From Arthrobacter sp. ok362 (GTDB lineage: Bacteria; Actinomycetota; Actinomycetes; Actinomycetales; Micrococcaceae): DNA of 64,000 nucleotides. Shown here piece by piece: positions 32,152 to 42,236 of this stretch. Position numbers and translations under genes: made by a program. The stretch covers positions 1 through 64,000 of the forward strand of contig NZ_FNGC01000004.1 of NCBI RefSeq assembly GCF_900102785.1, given 5' to 3'. Position 1 is the first letter of the stretch; each line of letters opens with the position of its first letter. Under the pieces are notes generated by a model. The model had not been told where the DNA came from. It saw nothing but the letters and a program-made list of their open reading frames with translations, and searched no databases.

Positions 32152-34779
32152 TTGCCTGCACCGTGGCGCACTGTGAGCCTGCCCGGGACCGGCGTTAACG
32201 ACGTCCCCTCGGTGAACCGCGCCGTGGCTCTAGTTCCCCCGGACGGATCCTCTGCGGCCGGGAACCCCGTCCGGCGGAGCCGGCCGGTCCGGTTCTTGAG
32301 GCGGCTAGCTCGGAGCATCATCAGGATCCCGTTGGCGCTGACCCTTACTTTGCTGATGTGGGCAGTTGGAGTCATCACCGGCTCCGTGTTTTCAGGGCCT
32401 CCGCCCGGGCTCGGGTCAGCCCTGTCCATAGGACCTGATCTGCTGATGCGCGGCCAGTGGTGGTCGCTGTTTACCTCTTTGTTGTTCCCGGGACCGTTCG
32501 CCTCCTACCTGCTGTCAACCGCCGTGATCCTGGGGTGCGTCGGCCTGGCGGAAGTCACCATGGGAATGGGCCGGACCGCCCTCGCGTTCGTCGGCGGGCA
32601 CCTCGGCGCACTGCTCCTGTATTTTGCGGTGGTCGGGACCGGTGCGGCCGTGGGCAGCGAATGGCTGGCCACGCTCCGTCACCCCGCACCGTTGGGGCCC
32701 TACGCTGCGTCTCTGGCCGCTGTCATGGCCGCAAGCCCGCGGATCAGCGCTCTCTGGCGCCGGAGGATCCGGTTCGTGAGCATATCCGTGACGGTGATGC
32801 TGCTGTTGTATATCGGGCATCCGCAGAACCTCAACAGCCTGCTCGGAGTGGTGTGCGGGCTCGGCATCGGCGCCGTGATGGGCGGCCTGCACGGCGGCGG
32901 TCACTTCGTCCATTCCACAAGCCGGGAAGTCAGGGCGCTGCTGTCAATGGTGGTGGCGGTCTTTGCCGCGGGCCCGGTTCTGGCCACCCTGGCGAAGGCG
33001 CCCTCCGGGCCGCTCGCGGTGCTCAGGAACTTGGTTGTCAACCCCATCCCCACCATCAACGACCTGCAGGCGAGCTGCTCAGCAGCCGTCGACCTTTCCT
33101 GCCTTCAGGTCATTCACAGCCCCGGGTTGCGCGGGCCCGGCGGGGAAGCCCTCTCGCTGGTTCCCCTGGTCCTGCTGCTGGTATGCGCGGAAGGGCTCCG
33201 CCGGGGAAACCGGGCTGCCCTGTGGGTGGCGATTTCCGTCCAGCTGGTGATCGGTGTACTTTCCGCCATTTACCTGCAGCTCTTCGCCCAATTCGGAACC
33301 TCCGTGCGGAGTGGGCCACGGGTACTCTCCGTGGACTCGGGAATCGCGGAAGTTCTCCCGGTGGTTCTGGTGCCCCTGCTCATCGCGGCGGCGCTGTTTG
33401 CCGCCCGCAGGCACTTCAACGTCGACGCCGATCCGGTTCTGGGCCGCCGCTCACTGATCCTGCTGGCCAGTGTCTTCGCGGTGTTTGTCACTGGGTACGT
33501 GGTGGCATGGTTCGCCGAGGACAACTACTACCACCGGGCCGGCCTGCTTGCCCTCTTGGCCACCCTGCCAAGGATGTTCCTGCCGTATCCGTTTTCCTTC
33601 CGGTACTCGGTGTCGGTATACCCGCACGGCGTGTGGTCGCCCCTCATCTTCAGCTATGGCGGTGCCGTGTTCTGGCTGATATGCCTCATCAGCATCCTCG
33701 CCATGTTCGTCAGCCGCAAACTCCGGGACCTCCGGGCGGACAGTGGCATCTCCCTGGCGCTGCGGCTGGTGCGTCAGGGCGGCGGCTCGCTATCCTGGAT
33801 GGCCCTCTGGCCCAACAACCGGTACTGGTTCAACGACGCCGAGACCGTGGGCATCGGCTACCAGATCCACTACAACGTGGCGCTGACGGTTGGCGGACCC
33901 TTCGGCGAACCCGGAGACTTCGAGCGGGCCATTGAGGCGTTCACGGCCTTCTGCGCCGAGCAGTCTCTCTCCCCGTGCTGGTACTCCGTCACCGATGAAC
34001 ACTGGAGCCTGTTGCGGGACCTCGGATTCAGCCGCGTGAGGGTGGCCGAGGAGACCCTGCTGCCGCTGGGCAACATCGAGTTCAAGGGCAAGGAATGGCA
34101 GGGAGTCCGCACGGCCCTCAACAAGGCCCGGAAACTGTCTGTCGAGGCCCAGTGGTCCACCTACGCCGAGCTCACGGGAACGCTGCGAACCCAGGTCCAC
34201 GAAATCTCCGAAGAGTGGGTCTCCGAAAAGACCTTGCCGGAAATGGGATTCACCCTTGGCGGCATTGAGGAGCTCAAGGACGAGAACGTGCTGCTCTGCC
34301 TGGCGGTGGATTCGGCGGGAAAGGTCCACGGCGTGACCAGCTGGCTGCCGGTGTTCAAGGATGGTGGCGTCACCGGGCGCACGCTCGATTTCATGCGGCG
34401 AAGCCCGGACGGCTTCAAAGGCGTGATGGAATTCCTGATTGCCTCCGCGGTCCTCCACTTTGACGGAACCATGGCGGAAATTTCCCTGTCCGGGTCTCCG
34501 CTGGCGCCGATTCATGACGGCGATGCGGCGAGCAGCCCGTCAGACGGCGCAGCGGTCGGCCGCTTCCTGGACTGGCTGGGGGCGGCCCTGGAACCGGTCT
34601 ACGGATTCCGGTCCCTGGCTGCCTTCAAACAGCGCTTCCACCCGCGCCGCCGGACGCTGTACATGATGTACCACGACCCCTTGGCGCTGCCGGTCATCGG
34701 ACGTGCGCTCACCGAGGCCTACATGCCCACCATGTCCATCCGACATACGGCCAGGCTGCTGCGCGGAGTCATCGGCTGA
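32152..34779 (+). CDS. Rhomboid-like membrane domain fused to DUF2156 (MprF-type lysyltransferase) domain
   Basis: The 875-residue protein has an N-terminal membrane half with 10 or more helices and a C-terminal GNAT-like DUF2156 domain (about residues 545-850), as in aminoacyl-phosphatidylglycerol synthases. In the C-terminal part SWMALWPNNRYWF, FKGKEWQGVRTALNKARK and DFMRRSPDGFKGVMEFLI fit the family. The first helices (GQWWSLFTSLLFPG, FVGGHLGALLLYF, GPYAASLAAVMA) recall a rhomboid fold but lack GxSG and the catalytic His. TTG at 32152 was chosen because GGAGG lies 6 nt upstream; the TTG at 32146 abuts it. The role, probably modification or flipping of membrane lipid, is inferred. Confidence 0.8.
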   Translation: MPAPWRTVSLPGTGVNDVPSVNRAVALVPPDGSSAAGNPVRRSRPVRFLRRLARSIIRIPLALTLTLLMWAVGVITGSVFSGPPPGLGSALSIGPDLLMRGQWWSLFTSLLFPGPFASYLLSTAVILGCVGLAEVTMGMGRTALAFVGGHLGALLLYFAVVGTGAAVGSEWLATLRHPAPLGPYAASLAAVMAASPRISALWRRRIRFVSISVTVMLLLYIGHPQNLNSLLGVVCGLGIGAVMGGLHGGGHFVHSTSREVRALLSMVVAVFAAGPVLATLAKAPSGPLAVLRNLVVNPIPTINDLQASCSAAVDLSCLQVIHSPGLRGPGGEALSLVPLVLLLVCAEGLRRGNRAALWVAISVQLVIGVLSAIYLQLFAQFGTSVRSGPRVLSVDSGIAEVLPVVLVPLLIAAALFAARRHFNVDADPVLGRRSLILLASVFAVFVTGYVVAWFAEDNYYHRAGLLALLATLPRMFLPYPFSFRYSVSVYPHGVWSPLIFSYGGAVFWLICLISILAMFVSRKLRDLRADSGISLALRLVRQGGGSLSWMALWPNNRYWFNDAETVGIGYQIHYNVALTVGGPFGEPGDFERAIEAFTAFCAEQSLSPCWYSVTDEHWSLLRDLGFSRVRVAEETLLPLGNIEFKGKEWQGVRTALNKARKLSVEAQWSTYAELTGTLRTQVHEISEEWVSEKTLPEMGFTLGGIEELKDENVLLCLAVDSAGKVHGVTSWLPVFKDGGVTGRTLDFMRRSPDGFKGVMEFLIASAVLHFDGTMAEISLSGSPLAPIHDGDAASSPSDGAAVGRFLDWLGAALEPVYGFRSLAAFKQRFHPRRRTLYMMYHDPLALPVIGRALTEAYMPTMSIRHTARLLRGVIG

Positions 34780-34984
34780 GCATCGCGAACGCCATTGCGG
34801 CTTCGGCCTGCTACGCGAGTACTGACTGAGTGGAGCAGGCGCGATCGCGGGCATTAAACACGTAGTCCGTACTGCTGCCGCCAAGGACTATTGCTAATAA
34901 CCTTGGGAGAGGTCGAGTACCGGACTATTCAACGCCGCCAGGGGGCTGGCCGGTTCCACGAACCGACCGGCTTGAATCGAGGCG

Positions 34985-36619
34985 ATGATGGGCGCGAATG
35001 GTTGCCGGCCTGAACGCCGAGCCGTGATCCGTGCTGCGATCGCCGGAGCGGCTTGGGTCGCCGCGGAGGCCGCATCGAGTGAGCGGTGGCTTCGGACCCC
35101 CCTTAGTCCAAGCACCGACGGCATCGACTGCACGGGCCACGACAGTGCCGGAGTTGCGGAACGTGAGGGCACTGCAAAAGACGGTCAGTCACGGGCGCGG
35201 TCTCCTGGGGCTGGGTTTAGCGCTGCGGCGGAGAACCGGCTGCCCGGCACCCCGAGGAGGGACGTCGCAGCGAATTGGTCGGCCACCCCGACGCTGGAAG
35301 GGTTCCTGGGCCAGCATGCATCCACCGCGCGGCGGCGCAACGTGGATGTCTACATCAACTCCACTTTGAGCAGTATCCGGATCAAGGCCTACCGGATCGG
35401 GCACTATAACGGGGAGGGCCAGCGTCTGGTGTGGACGTCCGCGCCAGTGTCGGTCCGGCGGCAGCGGCCGTTCACCCTTCAGCGCGACACACGGATGGTG
35501 TCCTGCCATTGGCGCGTAACAACGTCGATCAACACGACCGGATGGCCCGAGGGGTTGTACTACCTGGTGCTGACTGGCGGTTCCGGGCGGGACCACATGA
35601 TCCCGCTCGTCGTAGAGTCGGCGTCGGTCGTCGGTAAGACAGTGCTGGTATTTAACGACTGCACAATGCAGGCGTACAACAAGTGGGGCGGCTATTCGCT
35701 CTACACCGGACCGAAGCACGGACCGGCTGACCGGTCCTACAAGGTCTCCTTTGACCGACCCTACCGGAACTTCGAAGAGATCGAGCGTAGTAACGCTCCA
35801 CTGATCCGGTCCGCGGAGTCTATCGCAGACACCGAGCTCAACCTCGCCTACACCACCGAAGCGAGGATCAGCGGAAACCCACGCCTCGTGAGCGGCGCCG
35901 CAGCCGTGATCTTCTCCGCCCATTCGGAATACTGGTCGCCGGCACTGCGCCGGACCGTCGAAGACGCCAGGGACACGGGCACCAACATTGTATTCTTCGG
36001 CGCGAACAACGTCTATTGGCGTACTCGTCTTGAAGCTTCCTTCACAGGGGAAGACCGTGTATTGGTCTGCTACCGGAAGGCTCTGCTGGATCCGGACCAT
36101 TTGAGCCACCCCGATGCCACGACCACAGAGTGGCGCCAAGGGTCCGCCCCCGAACCGGAATCGACACTGACAGGCTCGGCTTACGGAGACCTCGGAGTCA
36201 CGGGAATGTTCACCGTGACAGACCCCGATTTCTTCGCCTTCGCTGGCACCGGCGCGGCCCGGGGCGCCACCTACGCCGGTCTTACTGCCGGCGAAGTCGA
36301 CCGGCTGTACCCGACGGCACAGCGGCCTGAATTTGCCCACGCGGGAAACCTTCTCGTCTTTGCCCATTCGCCGGCAGCCGGGGCGCACGCGTCCCGCGGC
36401 TGGTCAGATTCGACCTTCTACACTTCCGCGTCCGGCGCGGGCGTGCTGAACATGGGCACCACGGGTTGGCTCCAGGCCCAGTCCGATGAGGCTGTCCCGG
36501 CCCGCTCCCGAAACTTCGCCACGGGGGTCACGCAGAATATTATCCGCGCAGCGGCGTTCGGGCCTCTGGGCCGCTGTTCCACAGCGGTCCCGGAGCCCGC
36601 ACGCAGGCTCAGCCGGTGA
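34985..36619 (+). CDS. Exported protein with N,N-dimethylformamidase beta-subunit-like domain
   Basis: The product has up to 544 residues. The N-terminus (RPERRAVIRAAIAGAAWVAAEA) has a twin-arginine pair and a short hydrophobic stretch, so Tat export is possible but the signal is weak. After a variable linker, residues from about 115 onward resemble the large DMFase-type domain: AYRIGHYNGEGQRLVW, WPEGLYYLVLTGG, FNDCTMQAYNKWGG, FSAHSEYWSPALRR, VFFGANNVYWRTRLE. DMFase hydrolyses formamides, but most homologues have unknown roles. The ATG at 34985 has only weak ribosome-site support. Codon use is slightly less G/C-biased than its neighbours. It converges on the esterase gene. Confidence 0.7.
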   Translation: MMGANGCRPERRAVIRAAIAGAAWVAAEAASSERWLRTPLSPSTDGIDCTGHDSAGVAEREGTAKDGQSRARSPGAGFSAAAENRLPGTPRRDVAANWSATPTLEGFLGQHASTARRRNVDVYINSTLSSIRIKAYRIGHYNGEGQRLVWTSAPVSVRRQRPFTLQRDTRMVSCHWRVTTSINTTGWPEGLYYLVLTGGSGRDHMIPLVVESASVVGKTVLVFNDCTMQAYNKWGGYSLYTGPKHGPADRSYKVSFDRPYRNFEEIERSNAPLIRSAESIADTELNLAYTTEARISGNPRLVSGAAAVIFSAHSEYWSPALRRTVEDARDTGTNIVFFGANNVYWRTRLEASFTGEDRVLVCYRKALLDPDHLSHPDATTTEWRQGSAPEPESTLTGSAYGDLGVTGMFTVTDPDFFAFAGTGAARGATYAGLTAGEVDRLYPTAQRPEFAHAGNLLVFAHSPAAGAHASRGWSDSTFYTSASGAGVLNMGTTGWLQAQSDEAVPARSRNFATGVTQNIIRAAAFGPLGRCSTAVPEPARRLSR

Positions 36620-36650
36620 CAGGTGTCGACGATGCCAGGGGACGTGCGGC

Positions 36651-37976
36651 CTAGCCGACGACGCCGAGGCGGGTCATGAGCCAGTTCATGTTGTTCTCCA
36701 CGCCGTATTTCCACGCTGGCCACGCGTGCCCGCCGGGTGCCTCCTGGAGCAGGACGTTGATACCGGCCCTTTTCATGCTCTGGTAGACCTGGATTCCCTG
36801 AGGGCGGTAGAACTGATCCTCGGCGCCGACGGTGACGATGCCGGCGGTGTGCGGATATTTCCGTTTCTTGATGACGTCGAGGGCGTTCTGTTTCTGGAAC
36901 TCAGCGGCGCTGCCGCCGAAGTACTGCTGCAGGAGAACCTGATGCCCCTGCCTGATGGTCGGCTGGTTTTCGCCCGAGCTATCGATGAAAGTGGGGTAGA
37001 CCGCCGGGTAATTCATGGACAGCTGCATGGCGCACGTCCCGCCGTAGGAGAAACCTCCGATGGCCCACTGGCTGCTGGAGTGGGTGCCTGCCCCGAAGGT
37101 CGCTTTGACCCAGTTCGGCACGTCCTGGCTCAGGTATGTTCCGGCCTGGCCCTGCTTGGTATTCATGCAGAGGGGTGGGTAACTGGCCCGTTTCCCGCCG
37201 GCGTCGGGCATCACAACCACCGGCGCCAGCCCGTTGTGTGAGGCTGCATAGTCGTCCATGAACTGCCCGATCCGGCCGTTGCGGATCCAGTCGGTAGTCC
37301 CCCCCGGGACGCCGTGGATAAGCACCAGGACCGGAAGATCGGCCCGCGGCGTGGCGAGGTACGCCGGGGGAAGGTACACATAGGCTGTCGAGGACTCTTG
37401 ATGCGAGATGGGCGCCGGGATGATCGCACTGACCACCGTCCCCCGATCCGGCATACCCGCCGGCGGGGTCCAGTTCGCCAGCGAGGTGGGGGGGTCGCTC
37501 CGCTTTGTCTTGGGCACAGGGTCGCCGCTTTCCTGGCTTTTGAACTGGTCCAGGCTTTCCATTTTGACGCCAGCGTCCCCAAAGACTGAGCCCAGGGTGG
37601 GGTAATACTCGAAGTTCTGGTTGATCAGCGACCCCGAGGCCAGGACCACGACGAGCGCGGCGGGCACCACGGCAATGCGCGCCGACGGCCGGCGCAGGTC
37701 CAGGATCTTGGGCACGATCAGGAGCAGGGCCAGGATGCCGAGGCCGGCATAGGCATAGACGCGTTTCGGCAAGGGGGAACCCCATAGGTTCCACACCCGC
37801 TCCGAAAACAGCCACACCAGGATGCTCAGAAGGCCAGCGGCCACGGCCCCGGCCGGAACCCAGCGGGACAGATGCCGCCGGCGCCCCCAGACGAGCCAGG
37901 CCTGGGCGGCCGCCGCCAGGATGTAGAGAACCACAGGCACGACGCCGGTAGTGATCGCGAGGTTCTGCATGTTCAC
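36651..37976 (-). CDS. Membrane-anchored alpha/beta-hydrolase esterase (esterase D/antigen-85-like)
   Basis: The 441-residue protein has four N-terminal hydrophobic helices (for example LAITTGVVPVVLYILAAAA, YAGLGILALLLIVPK, VVPAALVVVLASGS). The rest is an extracytoplasmic hydrolase domain. The nucleophile elbow is GGFSYGGTC, the oxyanion region LVLIHGVPGG, and the catalytic His lies in PGGHAWPAWKYG. The fold resembles putative esterases and mycolyltransferases (Ag85), but this genus is not known for mycolic acids, so the substrate is open. It starts MNMQNL, with a second ATG two codons later. Confidence 0.85.
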   Translation of the reverse strand: MNMQNLAITTGVVPVVLYILAAAAQAWLVWGRRRHLSRWVPAGAVAAGLLSILVWLFSERVWNLWGSPLPKRVYAYAGLGILALLLIVPKILDLRRPSARIAVVPAALVVVLASGSLINQNFEYYPTLGSVFGDAGVKMESLDQFKSQESGDPVPKTKRSDPPTSLANWTPPAGMPDRGTVVSAIIPAPISHQESSTAYVYLPPAYLATPRADLPVLVLIHGVPGGTTDWIRNGRIGQFMDDYAASHNGLAPVVVMPDAGGKRASYPPLCMNTKQGQAGTYLSQDVPNWVKATFGAGTHSSSQWAIGGFSYGGTCAMQLSMNYPAVYPTFIDSSGENQPTIRQGHQVLLQQYFGGSAAEFQKQNALDVIKKRKYPHTAGIVTVGAEDQFYRPQGIQVYQSMKRAGINVLLQEAPGGHAWPAWKYGVENNMNWLMTRLGVVG

Positions 37977-38037
37977 CGCCCAAGGCTAAAGCTGCAAACC
38001 GGGAATTAGCCCGGAAAAGCCTGAAGGGCACCTCGGC

Positions 38038-38973
38038 TCAGGCCGGGTCGGAAACGTCTTCGAGCGCCTGCGCGATCTCCGGCGGGAGCGGCGCGAGGGC
38101 AGAATCCAAGATCTCTTTGAGCTGCACCGGTGTCCGTGGGCCGACTACCGCGGTTGCGACCCCCTGCTGGGACAGGAGCCAGCTCAGCGCCACATCCAGC
38201 GGCGTCCGGCCGAGCCCCTTAGCTGCCATGGCGACGGCCTCTACCACGCTTGACGCCGGCGCCTCAAGATACGGTTCCACGTATGTGGCGAGCCGCTGGT
38301 TGGCGGCACGGGAATCCCCGGGGATGTGCCCGCGGTATTTTCCGCTCAGGACGCCGCGTCCGATCGGACCCCAGGCCATCAGGCCGAGGCCGGCGTCCTC
38401 GATGGCCGGAATCAGCTCAATCTCCGCGCTGCGCTGCAGGAGCGAGTACTCGGACTGGTTGGCCACGAGGGGAAAGCCCGCTATGGCGGCGGCCTTGGCT
38501 GTCTGCCAGCCGTTGAAGTTGGAGACGCCGGCGTAACGCGCCCGGCCGGACCGCACTGCGTGGTCCAGTGCGGACAGGGTCTCCTCCAGCGGCACATTTG
38601 AATCCCAGGCGTGCGCGAACCAGAGATCCACGTAGTCGGTTCCCAGCCGGGCAAGGCTCGCGTCAAGCCCGGAGAGCATGCCGTTACGCGACGTGTCGAC
38701 GCCGCGACGCCCGTCCGCCGTCGTTAGTCCGGCCTTCGTGGAGATCACTACTTCGGAACGGGCGACGACGTCGCCCAGCATTCCGCCGAGCATCGCCTCG
38801 GCCTGCCCGTCGGCGTAGGACGCCGCAGTGTCGATCAGGGTTCCGCCGGCATCGACGAAGGACCGGACCAGGGCGGCGGCATCCTGTTCCTCGGTTTCCC
38901 GGGCCCAGGACATGGTGCCAAGGGATAGGGCGGACACGCGCAACCCACTGTTGCCGACATAACGCTGCTGCAT
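38038..38973 (-). CDS. Aldo/keto reductase
   Basis: The 311-residue TIM-barrel oxidoreductase has the AKR tetrad: Asp and Tyr in [11 protein letters not shown], Lys in VISTKAG, and His in [14 protein letters not shown]-binding features ([18 protein letters not shown], and [13 protein letters not shown] near the C-terminus) are present. It is close to the beta-subunit-like AKR group often called voltage-gated K+ channel beta-like. ATG at 38973 begins [14 protein letters not shown]. The natural carbonyl substrate is unknown. It is divergent from uppP, with 51 bp between starts. Confidence 0.93.
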   Translation of the reverse strand: MQQRYVGNSGLRVSALSLGTMSWARETEEQDAAALVRSFVDAGGTLIDTAASYADGQAEAMLGGMLGDVVARSEVVISTKAGLTTADGRRGVDTSRNGMLSGLDASLARLGTDYVDLWFAHAWDSNVPLEETLSALDHAVRSGRARYAGVSNFNGWQTAKAAAIAGFPLVANQSEYSLLQRSAEIELIPAIEDAGLGLMAWGPIGRGVLSGKYRGHIPGDSRAANQRLATYVEPYLEAPASSVVEAVAMAAKGLGRTPLDVALSWLLSQQGVATAVVGPRTPVQLKEILDSALAPLPPEIAQALEDVSDPA

Positions 38974-39024
38974 GCCAGCAAGCTTACGGGAGTCGCCGTG
39001 CTTCATAACGTAGGGTCTATAAAC

Positions 39025-39858
39025 GTGAACTGGATACAAGCGGCTCTGCTCGGCCTGGTACAGGGGCTGACCGAGTTCCTCCCGATTTCCTCGAGCGCCC
39101 ATCTGCGGATTGTCGGCGCCTTCCTGCCGGAGGCATCAGACCCCGGCGCGGCTTTTACGGCCATCACCCAGCTGGGCACCGAGACGGCCGTGATTGTCTA
39201 TTTCTGGCGCGACATCCTGCGGATCATCCGCGCGTGGTCCGCTTCGCTGACCGGCAAAGTGTCCAGGCATGACCCGGATGCGCGGATGGGTTGGCTGGTG
39301 ATCCTGGGCAGCATCCCGATCATCGTCCTCGGCCTGCTGTTCCAGGACCAGATTGAGTCGGTGCTCCGCAGCCTGTGGGGCGTCGCGACCATGCTGATTG
39401 TGTTCGGCATGGTCCTCGCGGTGGCCGACACCATCGGCCGGCAGGACCGCGAACTGAAACAGCTGACCTACAAACACGGCCTTTACTACGGACTCGCGCA
39501 GGCCCTGGCGCTCTTCCCCGGGGTTTCCCGCTCCGGCGGCACCATCAGCGCCGGGCTCCTGATGGGCTACACCCGCGAGGCGGCGGCCCGCTACTCGTTC
39601 CTGCTGGCCATCCCCGCCGTGTTCGGCAGTGGGCTGTACCAGCTGTACAAAGTGGTCTCCAAGGAAGGCATCACCGGCCCGTACGGGCTCCCGGAAACGG
39701 CCCTGGCCACGGTGATCGCCTTCATCGTGGGCTACGTCATCATCGGCTGGTTCCTGAAGTACGTCTCCACCCGCGGCTACCGGCTCTTTGTCTGGTACCG
39801 GATCATCCTGGGAATGTCCCTGTTCTTGCTGCTCGGTTTCAGTGTCATCAGCGCCTAG
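39025..39858 (+). CDS. uppP: Undecaprenyl-diphosphatase (bacitracin resistance)
   Basis: The 277-residue polytopic membrane enzyme recycles undecaprenyl diphosphate to the monophosphate carrier for peptidoglycan and wall polymers. Both BacA motifs are present: [12 protein letters not shown] near the N-terminus and [13 protein letters not shown] in the middle. About eight hydrophobic helices are visible. GTG at 39025 gives the family start [20 protein letters not shown] occurs just upstream (39018-39023), with little room for a leader. mshC follows after 15 bp. Confidence 0.95.
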   Translation: MNWIQAALLGLVQGLTEFLPISSSAHLRIVGAFLPEASDPGAAFTAITQLGTETAVIVYFWRDILRIIRAWSASLTGKVSRHDPDARMGWLVILGSIPIIVLGLLFQDQIESVLRSLWGVATMLIVFGMVLAVADTIGRQDRELKQLTYKHGLYYGLAQALALFPGVSRSGGTISAGLLMGYTREAAARYSFLLAIPAVFGSGLYQLYKVVSKEGITGPYGLPETALATVIAFIVGYVIIGWFLKYVSTRGYRLFVWYRIILGMSLFLLLGFSVISA

Positions 39859-39873
39859 CACTAGGCTTGGGCT

Positions 39874-41154
39874 GTGAAATCCTGGATCTCCCGCCCCGTT
39901 GCCCAGCTCCCCGGCAGCATGCCCGCCCTGCGCCTTTTCGACACCGCCAAGGGCGGAATCGTCACCCTTGAGGCCACGGGTGAGCAGTCCATGTATGTTT
40001 GCGGCATCACCCCCTACGACGCCACGCACATGGGCCACGCGGCCAGCTATGTCGCCTTCGACCTCCTGAACCGCGCGTGGCGGGACGGCCGCCAGCACGT
40101 CGCCTACGTCCAGAACGTGACCGACGTCGACGACCCCCTCCTGGAGCGCGCGACGGCCACCGGCGTCGACTGGCGCGAACTCGCCGCGAGCCAGATCGAG
40201 CTGTTCCAGACCGATATGGAGGCCCTGAACGTCCTCGCCCCGGATCATTACATCGGTGCCGTCGAGGCCGTTCCGCTGATCGTTCCAGCTATCGAACGCC
40301 TCCTGCACAACGGACTCGCGTACCGCGTCCCCGGCACCGGCGGCGAGCCCGACGGCGACGTCTACTATGACGTCGAGGCGGCCGGCAAGCACGCGGCGGA
40401 CGCCGTCGACGCCTGGACCCTGGGCTCCATTTCCGGCCTTTCCGACGCCGAAATGCTGGAGCTCTTCGCCGAACGCGGCGGCGACCCGGGCCGGGCTGGA
40501 AAGCGCCAGGCACTGGACCCGCTGCTGTGGAGGGTTGCCCGCGAGGGCGAGCCCAGCTGGCCCGGCGGCGGGCTGGGGGAGGGACGGCCCGGCTGGCACG
40601 TCGAATGCACCGTGATCGCCCAGGAGTACCTGCCCAAGCCGTTCACTGTCCAAGGCGGCGGCTCGGACCTCGTCTTCCCGCACCACGAAATGGGCGCCGG
40701 CCACGCGTACTCGCTGGCCGGCGTGCCGCTGGCCCGCCACTTCGCACACGCCGGCATGGTGGGCCTCGACGGGGAAAAGATGAGCAAGTCCAAGGGCAAC
40801 CTGGTCCTGGTCTCCAGGCTCCGCGCCGACGGGGAAGAGCCAGCCGCGATCCGCCTGGCGATCCTGGCCCACCACTACCGCACGGACTGGTCCTGGACCG
40901 CCGACGGGTTCACCGAAGCCAACGAACGGCTCCGCACCTGGCGCGAGGCCCTCGCCGTGGCTCCGAACGGCTCCGCCGCGGACCTGATCGGCCGGATGCG
41001 GACCGAGCTCGCCAATGACCTCAACGCGCCCGGCGCCCTCGCCGCCGTCGACGCCTGGGCCAAGTCCGCCCTCGAGGCCCCGGGGACCGCCTCGGCCACG
41101 GACGCCGCGCTGGTGAGCGACGCCGTCAACGCCCTGCTGGGCGTCGAACTCTAA
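39874..41154 (+). CDS. mshC: Cysteine--1-D-myo-inosityl 2-amino-2-deoxy-alpha-D-glucopyranoside ligase
   Basis: MshC joins cysteine to GlcN-inositol in mycothiol synthesis. The 426-residue class I aminoacyl-tRNA-synthetase-like protein shows [14 protein letters not shown] (HIGH region with zinc Cys), [13 protein letters not shown], the zinc-binding WHVECT and [10 protein letters not shown] segments, and EKMSKSKGN. It starts at GTG. It is distinguished from CysS by the text around the HMGHA motif and the shorter C-terminus. It shows the host makes mycothiol. Confidence 0.95.
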   Translation: MKSWISRPVAQLPGSMPALRLFDTAKGGIVTLEATGEQSMYVCGITPYDATHMGHAASYVAFDLLNRAWRDGRQHVAYVQNVTDVDDPLLERATATGVDWRELAASQIELFQTDMEALNVLAPDHYIGAVEAVPLIVPAIERLLHNGLAYRVPGTGGEPDGDVYYDVEAAGKHAADAVDAWTLGSISGLSDAEMLELFAERGGDPGRAGKRQALDPLLWRVAREGEPSWPGGGLGEGRPGWHVECTVIAQEYLPKPFTVQGGGSDLVFPHHEMGAGHAYSLAGVPLARHFAHAGMVGLDGEKMSKSKGNLVLVSRLRADGEEPAAIRLAILAHHYRTDWSWTADGFTEANERLRTWREALAVAPNGSAADLIGRMRTELANDLNAPGALAAVDAWAKSALEAPGTASATDAALVSDAVNALLGVEL

Positions 41155-41166
41155 CCGGGCCCTTCG

Positions 41167-42072
41167 CTAGGGCTTGTCCTTGCCCCGGCGCTTGAGGTAG
41201 CGCTCGAATTCGCGGGCGATCGATTCACCGCTGGCCTCAGGAAGGTCGGCGGTGTCCTTCGCCTCCTCCAGCTGGCGGACATACGCCGCAATTTCGGGGT
41301 CCTCGGTGGCGAGCTCGTCCACGCCGCGCTCCCACGCGTCAGCCTCCTCCACCAGTTCCGTGGTGTCCAGGGGGACCTGGAGCAGCTCCTCGATCCGGTG
41401 CAGCAGGGCCAGCTGCGCTTTCGGTGACGGGGCCTGGGCCACATAATGCGGCACGGCCGCCCAGAGCGAAACCGTCGGGAGCCCTGCCAGCAACGCCACC
41501 TCGCCGAGCACGCCCACAATCCCCACCGGCCCCTCGTACTGCGAGGCCTCCAAGTCCATCCGTTCACGCAGTGCGGCGTCGTCCGTGGACGTGCTGACCG
41601 GAATCGGCCGGCTGTGCGGCACGTCAGCCAGCAGCGCACCGACCAGGATGACGTAGTCGACACGCAGGGCCTCGGCGTGCACCAGCAGCTCCGCCGTGTA
41701 GGCACGCCACTTGTAGGAGGGCTCGGTTCCCTGGACGAAAATGACGTCCACGTTCGAGTCGGGGACGCTGGCCTTGAAGATCCGCGTGGACGGCCACTTG
41801 ATCTTCCGCTCACCGGCCGCCGTCCGGCGGATCGTGGGCCGGGTGAACTGGAAGTCGTAGTACTCATCGGCGTCGATCGCAGCGACTTTCTTGCCGCCCC
41901 AGAGCTTGTTCAGATAGCGCAGGGCATCGCTGGCGGCCTCCCCGGCGTCGTTCCAGCCTTCAAAAGCCGCCAGCATGACGGTGATGCGCCGGCCCTCGGG
42001 GACGGGCTGCAGCAGCCGCTCCGGCTCGGAGACGGCGCCTGGTTCGGTCGGGTCTGCCTCGAAGCTGTTCAT
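41167..42072 (-). CDS. PAC2-family protein
   Basis: The 301-residue protein belongs to the PAC2 (proteasome assembly chaperone 2-like) family. Characteristic parts are MLAAFEGWNDAGEAASDAL, DYDFQFTRP-like text (YYDFQFTRP), GTEPSYKWR and LLADVPHSRP. The C-terminus is rich in Glu and helical. Actinobacterial members lie near Pup-proteasome genes, but a chaperone role in bacteria is unproven. It is convergent with mshC (12 bp) and divergent from the HAD gene. Confidence 0.92.
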   Translation of the reverse strand: MNSFEADPTEPGAVSEPERLLQPVPEGRRITVMLAAFEGWNDAGEAASDALRYLNKLWGGKKVAAIDADEYYDFQFTRPTIRRTAAGERKIKWPSTRIFKASVPDSNVDVIFVQGTEPSYKWRAYTAELLVHAEALRVDYVILVGALLADVPHSRPIPVSTSTDDAALRERMDLEASQYEGPVGIVGVLGEVALLAGLPTVSLWAAVPHYVAQAPSPKAQLALLHRIEELLQVPLDTTELVEEADAWERGVDELATEDPEIAAYVRQLEEAKDTADLPEASGESIAREFERYLKRRGKDKP

Positions 42073-42236
42073 GCCATCACCCTACGTCCAAGACCCCGCC
42101 CCGCACACGCAATAGAGCGCCGCGCGTGCCCCATTTCCGCCCAATTTCCGCCCGGAATCCCCCGGGTAGGCGGACGGAATTCGCCGTAGGCGTAGCCCGG
42201 GCGCCCGGTTGCGGGCTTCCCCGTAGACTTGAAGGC

